64,000 bases of DNA. It comes from Brachypterus glaber. Its lineage: Eukaryota; Arthropoda; Insecta; Coleoptera; Kateretidae. Shown one piece after another: positions 1 through 11,215 of the stretch. Position 1 is the first letter of the stretch. Every line of letters begins with the position of its first letter. The notes beneath the pieces are model-generated. The model was not told the DNA's origin and made no database searches. It saw only the letters and a program-made list of their open reading frames with translations. The stretch is taken from NCBI GenBank assembly GCA_958510825.1, contig OY294050.1:8657340-8721339 (forward strand), read 5' to 3'. Both the position numbers and the translations under genes were made by a program.

Positions 1-306
1 CTCTAGAGGCTCAGAACTTGGTGCAAGAGGATCTGTATCTAGGGCTAAAGGGTCTGTGTCAGGAGCTAACGGGTCCACAGCAGGATCCATTGGGAATCTT
101 AACGAATTTTCCAAAGAAGACGTTTCCATCGCGTTTGGGGGGTGATTTGTGAGATTATTTGATGTATCATTCATAATAGCATCAATTAAGAGGTCCTGAT
201 TAAGGTTATTTACATCCTCAGACGATATAATTACTCTTTCAGCGGAATTTGGATCCATCATAGGAAGAAAGCACGAAGCGTCCAACAATAAATCATTTTC
301 AGCCAT
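1..306 (-). CDS. Unrecognised acidic protein, N-terminal part (runs off left edge)
   Basis: An uninterrupted frame of 102 codons begins at an ATG at 306-304 and stays open to the edge of the window, so the gene continues outside. I do not recognise the family. The protein starts MAENDLLLDA, is rich in Asp, Glu, Asn, Ser and Pro, and ends in an imperfect repeat of a DPLAP-type unit (DPLAPDTDPLALDTDPLAP). There is no signal peptide or membrane segment. Such composition is common in disordered regions of nuclear or regulatory proteins, but that is only inference. It lies head-to-head with the lipase gene, start codons about 610 bp apart. The open frame, the GC content above its surroundings and the clean ATG support a real coding exon; the function is unknown. 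Confidence 0.6.
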   Translation of the reverse strand, partial: MAENDLLLDASCFLPMMDPNSAERVIISSEDVNNLNQDLLIDAIMNDTSNNLTNHPPNAMETSSLENSLRFPMDPAVDPLAPDTDPLALDTDPLAPSSEPLE

Positions 307-915
307 GGTAAACAATTTTCACAACACTTCACTTGAACTTTCTCCCCGATTTCTAACACATTTAGGCAAAATTTTTCTTCATAAAAGTTCGCAGATACAT
401 GTTTAAAGATTTTTCGATTATTTAATAAACATTATATCGGTTTTATGGCGCAATTTATTGTTTTATTTCAGTTTAATAACATTTTTTTATGCGAAACCAG
501 CAAGAAACAGAAAATTGATAATGAAGATCTGTATTATACCAACCGTTTTCGCATTTATGTAAAAAATCCCCAATTATAGAAAAAAATATATTTATAATAA
601 ACTTGAAAACCATATAATACTTTTAAAACTAATTAAAATCTAGTCTTAAATAACATTATGTTTTAAAAATTATTTTATTTTTTTTTCTTTACCAAATAAA
701 TGCAAAATAGGTGTTGTCTGGTGGAATTTTTTTTGTGAAGTTGGTCACGCATGGTGAAAGCAGTCCAAATTTCTCTTTGACGTAAATTGACAGTTTTTAT
801 AATGAAATTTTACAATAAATAATAATATTCTAAATTAACAATTCTATTAAACAATAATATCCATATTTATGGCCTACAAACAACTTGATACATTAAATTA
901 AACATAAAGCTAAGT
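307..915. promoter_or_regulatory. Shared upstream region of two divergent genes
   Basis: This 609 bp AT-rich stretch separates the start codons of the acidic protein (minus) and the lipase (plus). It must hold the 5' UTRs and promoters of both unless a far upstream exon exists. I see no clear TATA box, initiator or repeat element. Confidence 0.4.
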
Positions 916-3900
916 ATGACAGAAACCGAAACCCCCATATTACCTGAAAATGGAACTGTGTTAAAAGAAACAAAATTAAATGTGAACGTGTTAAAGGACC
1001 TGTGTAAAAATAATGCAGAATACTTCTCAAAAGATAACAGTGAAAATGGGCAAAGATTATATATTTCTTTTTTGGCCATAGTCGATGGGTTAGATGTGTT
1101 ATGGCCTCGATACAAACGTATAGAACAACGATGTTCTGACTTTGATTTTGATGAAAATACGCCTGGAAATGGTTATAGAAGCTTTATAAGTGTTGTTAAC
1201 GCATCTGTTGATGGAGCTATACAGCTAAACCAAAGAGTAATGTTAAAACGGGCAAGTGTCTTGTTTCGAAAAAATACAATTACAAAGTAAGTGGAAGGTT
1301 ATAATGTATAGTTCTGCATTTTAAGCAAATATTTAACAGATTTTTCATGGGATTAAGTAAATATGTTTATTATTATAACTAACTTAATTTTGATTTTTAT
1401 AGAAATCAAAATTATTTTAAGATGATATAAAAAGCCTATACCTACAACAATTAAATAGCAATGTATGTAACTAAATATAGGGCAACCTTAAAGGTTAATG
1501 GTGTGAGCGACAAAGTTTTGACTAAAAGAATGTTTCAAAAAATAGCTTAGAAAGAAAACTTTTCAACAAAAAAGTTTAAACAAGAAAAAGTTCTTGTTGC
1601 TAAAAAAAAAATGCAAAAAAAAAACTTTGAAAAATAATTTACAAAAAAAATAAGCAAAATAGTGCCAAAAAATCGTCTTAGCGTTAGGAAAAAATAGAAA
1701 AATTTAGTCAAATACTGAAAAGTATAAAGCTGCACTAAATTTGATAAAAAATTGATCACAAAAAAGTTGGGCTAAATAAAAAATATATATTTTAGGGATG
1801 TAGAATCGTATTCCCATTTAATTTCGAGCTTGGACACATGTTTGAAGCATCTAGAAACATTGCTATCCTGGAGTTCTGGAAGTAACTTATTTCCAGATGA
1901 AGCTCACTCACCTGTTGAACTTTTATCTCATTGTGAAGATATCAATCAGTATTGTTTTTATGGTAGGACCATGGGATTTCAGGTAAAACTGTCCTAAACA
2001 AAATTAATAAAAAAAAATTTCAAAAAACTTTGATTTTTTTGAAATGTACAAATGTAAAATAGTTTTCATTCCCTTTGAGCTGACACTAGAACAGTGGTTT
2101 AGCCACTAGAAAACTGAACTAGAGTTAACACACTTAGTATCCTTACTTCAAACCCCTTCATTTTATACTAAAGAGGCTTTTGGGTCAAATGATCTTTTTA
2201 CTCTTTTCACTCCATTGCTAAATTTATGTTAAATATCATCAGAGTTGATACTTTCATTACAATTACCTGGTCAGATGAGGAATTTTAAATTGTTTCTAAT
2301 TTTTGGTGACTTTGTTTAATAAATACCTATGCCGAATAAGATTATAATATATTGTCTGTATACAGACATATAATTTTATTTGGCATAGATATGTATTAAA
2401 CAAACTCACCAAAAATAAAAAATAATTTAAAATTCCTGTTGTCCGAACCTGTTATTGTAATGAAAGTATCAACTCTGATTATTATCAAAGATTGTTCAAT
2501 GACAGTTGCCATGAAGTTGAGTAGCAGTGGAGTAAATAGTCAAAAGATTGTTCAACCCAGGGCCGGATTCAGGGGGGGGGGAGATTCCCCGGGGCCCGAG
2601 TAGGGCCCGGCGAAATTTTTCTGCCAGGGGTAAAGCTTTTTTTCAGAGGCAAAGAAATTTTTTTGCGAAAATAGGGACCTGGGATTAAAGTTTGTTTGGG
2701 GCCCGGGCTGGCTGTGTTCGGCCCTGGTTCAACCCAAACACTCTTTAGGTTTTGAGGTATCATTACTTTCTTCTTCTTCTATCATTGCTGTAATTGTTTA
2801 ATTTTAACTTTTTTAGTATTGTGAATCTCTCAGAAATGTACTTCAATTTATCGCAATCTCAATGGCTATATTTTCCGAGGCTTATTACAGTCAGGGATCG
2901 CTGTTTTCGAAAGCAACTAGCCAGGTCCGGACTACAACCAAATATTTAACAGATCCGGAACAAAGGGCCAGAAGAATAGTAAATATCTCTCAAAATGCAG
3001 ATGTTGATTTTTGCAAAGCTTTCTGGTTTTTGTCTGAAAGCGAAATCATGAACCATGTACCAAATGTGGTCTCACCTTCTGTGGCTATCTCGAAAATTAT
3101 TAATATACCTCCAGAAGAGATGAGCCTAATTGTAAATGGTAGAGAAGTTGAGGTACCTGTACCCACATCGCATATTGGTAAGTACAAAATCTAACTTTTG
3201 AATCCGCGGTTCCAGGTGTTCATTTAGTCTGGCCAGTTGTTTCGTCAAACTGGCGGGGCGTATTATGTCTACATCATCATCAGAAGCAGTGTACAAGTTC
3301 AACTATAGTTTTTTACCGTATTTCTAACTAAAGATCCAGCCAAGCAATTTCCATGGAAACATGACAGGGATCATGAAAAGGTTAAAAATACAAAAACGGT
3401 TCCTACACGCCTGGAAAGTCTGAGAAACCTAGAAAATGCCTGAAGTTCAGTTAGTTACCTAAAATATCTGGAGTTTTAAGAATTTTCTTAATAAATATTC
3501 TTACCATTTTTTGAAAGAATACCTGGAAAAATGAATTATTTTAATTGAATTTATAGGTAAAAAACCGATTCAAGTCAGACTGATAAGCCACAAAATCCAC
3601 AAAGGAATGCTGGGGGAGGCATCAAATGATAAAGCAGAACCGCCTTCTAAAGGATTGCTCATTCACTGTCATGGCGGCGGATTTGTCGCTCAGTCGTCAA
3701 AATCGCACGAGGGATACTTGAGGGATTGGGCAAAACACCTAGGCGTCCCAATTTTGAGTATAGATTACAATTTGGCACCCGAAGCGCCGTTTCCAAGGGC
3801 GCTGGAAGATGTGACGTATGCATATTGTTGGGCGTTGAAGAATCACGATCTTTTGGGAAGCACAGGTAAAATAATAAAGACATCAACGCTTCTCGTTATT

Positions 3901-5629
3901 TCATTGGTGGGAATCTCGCGCATGCGAAAACAAGGTTCTTTCTGGAATGGTTTACCTTTACTTACCTTATCCCTTTTGTAATTTTTATAGTGTTTTTATT
4001 CAGATGGTATATTTTTCATATTGTTCAGTATTTTATTTATAGGTGAGAGAATAATTGCTGCTGGTGACTCAGCTGGGGCAAATTTAGTTCTATCTACAAC
4101 TCTAAAATGCATAAATTTAGGACTTCCAACACCTATGGGGATTTTCGTGGCTTATGTACCGACTGTTGTTAATTTTATTCCTTCTCCCGGACGTTTGTTA
4201 TGCATGATGGACCCATTACTACCATTTGGGTTTATGATGAGATGTTTAAAAGGTAAGAATTCTTGGTGTGGCTCTTGAATTAAGTTTTAAACTCCTGTTT
4301 TGATGTTTCCAGCATATGCTTGTCCAGAAGTTTGCAAGGACAAAGGAAATGGTTCAGATACCGAAAGTTTTGAAGAAATTTCTGAATCCGATCTTTTGGA
4401 ATTGCAGGCTCAGAGATCTCCAGTTTCTGAGATTTCTGATACACTTACCTACGGTTCTATGACTTCAAACAACACTGAACATGACGAATCCAAGTTTAAC
4501 GAATTGAATGTATCAGAATTATTAGAGACTTACGTTTTAGGTAAGTCAGTATATACGTCTTTCTTTAGTGATATGATCCGGGTTTGTTAGCAGAAAAATA
4601 AGGTTTCTTGTTTTTAATATATTGTTGAACTATGACCCGTGTGTATGTTTACATCTTAAATTAGTTCAATTTAACAAAAATCGTATTATTTCTAAAGTTT
4701 TAGTGCTTCTTTTAACTTAAATATGTTACTTCTGATATGTTTAAGATGTAAACATACGCACGGGTCATAGCTCAGCAAAACGCGGTATGCAGTATGTCTG
4801 TTAGCTGCACATTACAAAGGGCATACTGAACCACGTAATATTTAAAATGTTTTACTATAAAATAAAAATATATAAGTAGATGTGCGATTTAACTTTCAAA
4901 CCCCAATAGCAGTTATATAAAATATTTTTTTTTTCTTATTCCAGACTCAGAAACAGATACAGATGGAAATAAAGTCCCAAAATTAAGAATAGAAAGCAAC
5001 GCCTCTGCAAGTTCACTAGATACATCAATTCAAGCGAAGGTATCAAGTATAGTTTCCAATTTAAGGGGCAGATTTTACAGATTATTGGGTGATAGTAGAC
5101 CTTCAGGGGCTGAAAGATTTTTAGATATTAACAGAGAAGGAAGTTTATTAGACGAATTTAGGTTTGTGGTACCGAAGAACCCGTACTTAAGTCCGTACTT
5201 TGCAAGTGACGAGGATTTAAGTCAGTTTCCACCAACCAAAGTACTTGTAAGTATTTCTTTTTAAACCATATGGTATTTTTTCTATTATTATTTTTATCTT
5301 TTGTATTTTAGACGGTAAATTTTGACCCATGTGTCGATGATTGCGTAATGTTTGCTAGAAAATTAAAAAATTTAAATGTTGATGTGAGTTTGGAAATACT
5401 CGAAGGCCTACCTCATGGATTTTTAAATTTTTCATTGGTAAGTTAAAAGACGTCATAGAGTTCCGTACATAAAAAATGTTTAAATTAAATATTGGTTCTT
5501 TAGCTCATTTTGATGTTTCAGGTTTCAAAAGAGGCATATGAAGGTTCAAAATTATGTATTCAGAGGATAAAAGAATTATTTAATTTAAATGAAGAAAATG
5601 AATCATCTTGTCCATGTCCAAAAGAGTAA
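916..5629 (+). CDS. Hsl: Hormone-sensitive lipase, nine exons
   Basis: Hydrolyses stored acylglycerols and other esters in the cytosol and at lipid droplets. Exons: 916-1286, 1796-1982, 2817-3177, 3557-3865, 4043-4252, 4313-4540, 4945-5246, 5312-5437, 5522-5629. All introns are GT..AG, phases join without a stop, and the sum is 2202 nt, 733 aa, near the usual insect length. Exons 1-3 give the HSL N-terminal domain. The alpha/beta-hydrolase part has the oxyanion motif HGGG (residues 345-348), the nucleophile elbow GDSAG (Ser419), Asp661 in FDPCVDD and His691 in LPHGF. Between Ser and Asp lies a Ser/Glu-rich insert (exons 6-7), the place of the phosphorylated regulatory module in the family. 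Introns 2 and 6 carry inverted-repeat elements. An AATAAA lies at 5631-5636, just past the stop. Confidence 0.95.
2168..2749. repeat. Foldback element in Hsl intron 2, interrupted by a hAT MITE
   Basis: Two arms of about 190 bp meet near 2356. The left arm carries AGAGTTGATACTTTCATTAC and TTTGGTGA..TTTGTTTAATA; the reverse complement of both is found at 2400-2490. The homology continues outward to AGAGGCTTTTGGGTCAA on the left and TTCAACCC..ACTCTTTAGG on the right, where the right arm is split by the element at 2558-2726. Confidence 0.8.
2558..2726. mobile_element. hAT-type MITE with 8 bp target duplication
   Basis: The element starts CAGGGCCGGATTCA and ends TGTGTTCGGCCCTG, giving a terminal inverted repeat CAGGGCCG that fits the hAT end rule (YARNG). 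It is flanked by GTTCAACC at 2550-2557 and again at 2727-2734. It is GC-rich with long G runs, unlike its surroundings, and has no coding potential. Confidence 0.85.
4626..4774. mobile_element. Short MITE in Hsl intron 6
   Basis: Terminal inverted repeats of about 35 bp: TGAACTATGACCCGTGTGTA on the left, and the reverse complement TGAGCTATGACCCGTGCGTA on the right, both running on through ATGTTTACATCTTAAA. No coding frame. Confidence 0.75.
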
Positions 5630-6003
5630 AAATAAACTAAACTAAATTAAAAATTATATACTTCCAATGTACTGTACTTACGAAAAAATGGCAGTATTCA
5701 AATTGGTCTATATAGGTACTTTCAGGGCAGCGATTGTAACCTAACTTTTTTATGGAATTTTTCTTTCAACCTCAAAATCAGATCTATGTTCTATTTCTTT
5801 CGCTATGGGTCTTAACTCTCATGGTTTTTTATATTTTTAGTCATAGCTACAATAACTTTGACTATTTTTTTTTATAAAATTTGTCCAAAAAAGAAATGTG
5901 CTCCAACAATAAGGTATTTTTGTATTGTTAAGTTTTTGATATAAAGTAAATTTCAAACATGGAAAAATATTGAACTAATGTAAGTACTAATATTGCCTGC
6001 AAA

Positions 6004-6317
6004 TCACGCTAATCTTGAATGCAAATTAACTTTGAGTGACTCGCCAACGCAAACCAACAGTTTGTCCTGTTAGTAGGAAGTCTACACATTATAAAATAAT
6101 TTTCTGTGAATGGATTTAAATTTTCTGATTAAAATTTACATACAATAAGGTAAAACAGTATAAAATGAAAAACTATTAAGTCGACTATGGTCATTTCTGC
6201 GAAACTGAGCACTTCAGATTCTACTGATAATGGTTTTATAATGTGTAGACCTCCTACTAGCAGGATTAACTCTTGGTTTGCACTCAAGCTTAATTTGTAT
6301 TTAAGATTAGCGTGAAA
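6004..6317. repeat. Foldback element
   Basis: Inverted arms of about 95 bp. The left arm reads CACGCTAATCTTGAATGCAA ... GTCTACACATTATAAAA; the right arm read backwards gives CACGCTAATCTTAAATACAA ... GTCTACACATTATAAAA. The central part is not paired. Confidence 0.75.
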
Positions 6318-6958
6318 TAATATTTATAAATACTATTATAAAAGATTTTACACTATTAAATTTTAGCCTTTTTTCCAAGGTTTATAAGCCTTGCTGTATA
6401 CAGTAATTGAAAAGATATATAATTATTTATTACGTACTTACTCAAAATATTAAGAATTACAATTAACTTAATTAAAAAATTGCTTTTGTAAAAAGTAAAT
6501 TATGTAATTATTTATTTTATTAAACGATTGTCGAGTCTAATACAATGGAAATTACTGTTGCAAAATAATACTATAATTCAATTTTATAATAATAATAAAA
6601 CCAAAGATTAGTTGCACCCTTTTTTTTGTATTAGCCTCATCAATTTATAGATAGGAACTAAATTAGTTTTAGAGAAAATATTAAAGATTAATTTATAAAT
6701 ATTTATTAATGGGTATTAAGGTATTTATTTATTTATTTTTAAACTGTGATTACGATTTAAGGCTTAATTCGGTTTATTTATTTTTAATTTACCTACGTTT
6801 ATAGTGAATTCGGGAATTCCAAGGAATCTCAATAAATTCGGAATTCCTCGAGTCTGTACATTGAATTCCAGCGAGGTAATTTCCCGCTTTAAGGGGTCTT
6901 TCTACCTTCAACATTTAAAAATATTTTGTTTTTAAACATTTTTTTTTATATAGAAAGA

Positions 6959-7388
6959 AAAAAGATAACATTGCCAAATTTTGTAGGTACGTTATTTAAA
7001 GAATACATTTTTTTTTTTAGATTTTTAAAGTGCATTTTTATGCCATAATTTTTTTTTGAAAAAAACATCAAAAAACGGTGGTCGTCATGATTCCGACCGT
7101 TTGGATTGACTAAAAAAACGGGATATTACTCAGTATTGAAGTGGCTATAGCCCTATCTAGAAGATTTTTTTTTGCCAAAAAATAACAAAATGGCAGACGT
7201 TTTTCTTGAAAATGATTAAAAATTTTTGAAAAACTTCCCAAATTTTGTTATTTTTTGGTCAAACAACCGTTTTTCGAAGTTTTTTTTTTAATTTATGGCA
7301 AAAAACGGCACTTTAAAAACGTAATTTTTTTTGTATTCTTTAAATATAAATAAACATACCTACAAAATTTCACAATGATATCTTTTAT
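6959..7388. repeat. Foldback element
   Basis: The left side AAAGATAACATTGCCAAATT ... TTTAAAGAATAC is mirrored at the right by the reverse complement of AAAGATATCATTGTGAAATT ... TTTAAAGAATAC, followed inward by matching T-rich tracts and the TTTTAAAGTGC / ATGCCATAA words. Confidence 0.7.
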
Positions 7389-7729
7389 TACGTTTTATTA
7401 GACTCAGAAAACAGAGATTTTAAAAATAGAAAAATTTAAATATGGTTTCTGGGTATCAAACTAACTTTAAATTGCGCAATTTAATTATACACGTCTAATA
7501 TGTATGTAAACAAAAACACCAATTACCAAAAATATATTTAAAAATACTCCAATAAATCTCAAAAAAAAAATGCAGGGTGGAATACAGTGTATATAAGAGA
7601 ACCCTATATTGCAAAAAAAAAATATCTCAAAAATGTTGATACATTTTTGTTAACCGATCCGGAAACATTGTAAACACAAGGAACAAAAACGAATACAAAA
7701 CTAAAAAATACTATCTACTTTCTCAAAAA

Positions 7730-7875
7730 GGGAACGTTCAAGTATTACGTAACGCTCATGGGGGGAACGGGGTCATTTTGGAGTGTTATGCACATGTTAA
7801 TGGTATAGGAAAATAACATTATTGTGGGTGAGTGGGGTCCAAAATAATCAATTTACGTAATACTTAAACGTTCCC
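7730..7875. mobile_element. MITE with GGGAACGTTCAAGTATTACG ends (copy 1)
   Basis: Terminal inverted repeats GGGAACGTTCAAGTATTACG and CGTAATACTTAAACGTTCCC. A second complete copy lies at 43376-43512 and a lone end at about 21719-21742. Confidence 0.8.
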
Positions 7876-9220
7876 CGAAACAGTTTCTAGAATTTTTTTA
7901 AACTCAAAAGCACGTTTTTGAACAAAAACCCACAAACTAACAAAAATTCGACTCCAGCTTATCTCAAAAGTGCTTGACGTGATCAGCTGTTTAAATATTT
8001 AATATAAAAAGTCCAAACTCCAACTTTAAGACCAGTGTTCCCAAGTAAAAACAAGGTGCCCATACAGTTTTGATTTTGATTATTAAAGAATTCAGGGGCC
8101 TTAATGCACAGTGTTTCCAAACAAGGCGCAATATAGGGTTAAGGTGGATAGAATGGTAAAACATAGTATGTTTCTGTATAACACCACTTGTAAGTGTTAG
8201 AATTAGGTTCACTCCATCAAGCGGTGTAAACTTGTTATATATTTTGGCGCCCAACATTACAAACTAGAATATTCCGCTGGAAGGCGCATGTTTAAAGCAG
8301 CTGGAGACAGCCTGTGGCTAAAGACCAAAACTACTTAGCCTAAGAGGCTTAACTCCAAAGTAAATCAAATTTGTAAGCCAAAATTAAAGGTATTAAATGT
8401 AGATACGATTTTGTCCGTTTATCACAAACTGTTAGATTGAATTTAGTTCAGAAAATGTTTCGCCCTGTATGCAAACAAGTATGATTGATTTAGAAAATGT
8501 TTTAAAGAATAAAATTAAATATTAAAAATTGTTAAGGTTTATTTTTTTTAATTAATAACAAAAACAAATTTTAACTTGAAAGTTAGGTGAAAATGGTAAG
8601 TATATACAACAAAAAATTAAAAAAAAAACAATTTGTTGTATGTGGAAAGCTTTCATTTCAATGGCATTACAAACTTTCCCAGGTAACAGACGTCATTTTC
8701 AAAATTGTTTCCAAGCCATAATCATTAATGCATTGAATACATCTGATTTGATAAAAAAAATTGATTTTGATGTCCACAAAAAGTGATGTCTAGGACCACG
8801 TCAGGTAAGATACTATATTGCGTAAACGAACTTTATGCTATATTGTTATTTTGGCAGTAGTCTGTGACCTGGGCTTAGAAGACTATAATAAATAATTAAA
8901 ATAATATGCAAATATCTATAAAATGTTGCCGAAAACGCCAAAAAAAACTCGGAAATTGCATTTAAAAACACAGCAACTTTTTCTTTAATGTATCCAGTAT
9001 TTATGGATATCTGAAAATTTTACATAAGGTACATTAAAAGTTCAAGTAAGGAAATAAAATCAGTTGTGGTGTTTAAAAATACAATCGGCAAACTAAAATT
9101 TAAACTCATTTAAATACAAAAAAAATATTTTTTGATCAGTACTCAATCAATTTCAAAATTCTCTAGAAATAATGCTTTCAAATTAAAACAAACTGGTTAA
9201 AAAAGTCTGCAAAAATTTTT

Positions 9221-10826
9221 TTACATAGTTCCGTTAGTGTGCGTACTATTTCGAATGGTTTTTTGCAGAACATGCGCATCTGCTGGTTCTATTCTTTTGT
9301 AATAATGCTCTTTGGTTTCAACAATTTCAAATCCAAATTTTTTGTAAAAGTCTATGGCTCCTTCATTATTTACCTGGACATGTCTAAAAATAATATTAAA
9401 AAATTATTAGATTTGATTTGTGAAATGTAATATAAAATTGTAAGATAATGACAACATAATTTTCCTACTATCTCCCTTATTCCTGGGCAAATTAAAATTT
9501 GGGTTTGAAAATTTATGACAGCAAGATACATGAATTTATGTATGAATATTTTGCCAAATTCAAAAAGATTTTTTTTTGCTATACTTGTTATTTGAATACT
9601 TACAGAAATATACTATCAAAATTTCCATCTTGTTCTACATAGTTAAGTACATGTTCAACCATTAGAGTACCAATACCCAATCTACGGTATGGATATAAAC
9701 AACCTGGAAAAGTAAAAAATTAAAATTTGGTATAAAACAGGTATCATAGGGCTGAAAGAGAGCTAGTACATAAAAATTAAAATGTTTCAGGTTGATTGGA
9801 TATTAAATGCGATTTTGCAAAAAAAAAAAAATAGTTCTGCAGACATCAACTGCCTGTAAATGTTGACAGAATGGGTTGAAATTTTAACATGGTGTAAAAA
9901 GAGGGTTAGTATGTAAACATGTAAAGTTTCAAGTCGACTGAATCATTTACAGTAACTGCTCTGAAAAATGGAACCTTCTATTCCTACCTAAGGTCATTAT
10001 ATAGAGCCTACGACTTTTTTCTGAAGTATCAATCCTACAGCACACTGCTCCCACTACAATGTCATTATAGTAAGCCAATTTGGCCAGTTCACCAGCTTCC
10101 AGCACATCCTTGTAAAATTTGTCATTGTATGATACTGGAAACACCACCGAGTTTAGTCTCTTCAGTTGTTTTATGTTGTGATGAGTTATGTTTCCTAATT
10201 CAATGTTTTCCCTGTAAAGAAATAAAGTAAAAATAATATGGTTTTAATGCAAATTCTTTTAGATTTTAATCAAAAGAAAAATAACAGAAGAACCCACAAG
10301 GTACCATATTTTGTATAGAAAGAAAAAAGGAGAAACTATCCATAAACCCCTTAAAACTGACCTTCTGCCTCCTTTCATGACAAAAAACTGCATTTTAGTT
10401 TTACTGCGAGTAATTCTGGAGGAAAGAAAAAGCAAGGGATTAAACTCAAATGCATCTATAAAGAAATATTGCCTTGCTTTACCTAATTAATTTAAATTTA
10501 AACAAATAAGATAAAGATAACAAAAAAAAAACACTTCCTGTATAAGGAATAGTGTAAAATAACTACCTTAAAATAAGTTAACAATAGATCTCATAAACTA
10601 AAAATTATTAATGCTAAATTATTTATTTCGCTATTAATGCTTATTAAATTGACTTTAATTTGAGAAAAGATGTCAATAAGCCAAAGAATTCTGATATAAG
10701 CTCCAAAAAAAATCCTTTTAATGGATGCATGCACCCCTCCAAAGTTGATGTTTTTTAATATTACCGAGATTAATTTTTTTGTAGAATACACGTTGATGTT
10801 GATGATGTGCATACATACCTGGTCAT
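9221..10826 (-). CDS. NAA50: N-alpha-acetyltransferase 50 (NatE / San), four exons
   Basis: Acetylates N-termini of nascent or internal proteins with acetyl-CoA, usually attached to the ribosome-bound NatA complex; in flies it is San, needed for sister-chromatid cohesion. Exons on the minus strand: 10826-10819, 10211-9988, 9703-9604, 9383-9221; all junctions GT..AG, total 495 nt, 164 aa, close to the 169 aa human protein. The first exon codes for only MT plus two bases. Diagnostic stretches: NIKQLKRLN and FPVSYNDKFYKDVLE near the N-terminus, GAVCCRID, the acetyl-CoA loop YRRLGIG (RxxGxG) and the C-terminal YYKRIEPADAHVLQK. The tail after this is lineage-specific. It is divergent to NAA20, start codons 390 bp apart. 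Confidence 0.97.
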
Positions 10827-11215
10827 TTTTAACTACAATTTAATTTATAAACTAAATAACGAAAACTTTAATGAAAAATGATTTAGCGGGTGTCAAATTT
10901 GACAAATGTGCTTTTTGACATTTGAGGCAACGTTGCCTTACAAAATAATTTTTCAAATGACTTTCTTAAAATAAAAAAACATTATATTATTCTAAAATAG
11001 ATTAATATATTCGTACTAAAAAATATTATCTTATATTATTGTCTTATTTGTTTTAAGTTGTCTTTATTAAAAAAGATGATTTTCCGTAATTGGCAAAATA
11101 GTATGATTCGACAACGCTGTACGGAGTGAAGATGTAACCGGATCTAACTTCATTTCAATCAAAAATTTTAGGTTATGTTTTTTACTGTATATTAAGATTT
11201 GTATTTTTTTTTGAA
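10827..11215. promoter_or_regulatory. Bidirectional promoter region of NAA50 and NAA20
   Basis: This 389 bp region lies between the two start codons and so carries both 5' UTRs and presumably one divergent promoter. It is AT-rich around 10940-11100, with a more mixed base composition at 10885-10945 and 11105-11150. I see no TATA box in either direction. Confidence 0.5.

Larger units (their letters stand above)
5630..9220. other. Intergenic region between Hsl and NAA50
   Basis: I find no gene here. It is very AT-rich and holds a foldback at 6004-6317 (arms with CACGCTAATCTT and AGTCTACACATTATAAAA), a second foldback at 6959-7388 and a MITE at 7730-7875, listed separately. From 7880 to 9220 only AT-rich sequence with scattered short open frames is visible, none of which looks like protein. 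Confidence 0.6.

Noticed and set aside
867..1115. Open minus-strand frame across Hsl exon 1
   Set aside because: It is antisense to a well-supported exon and has no family features; a shadow frame.
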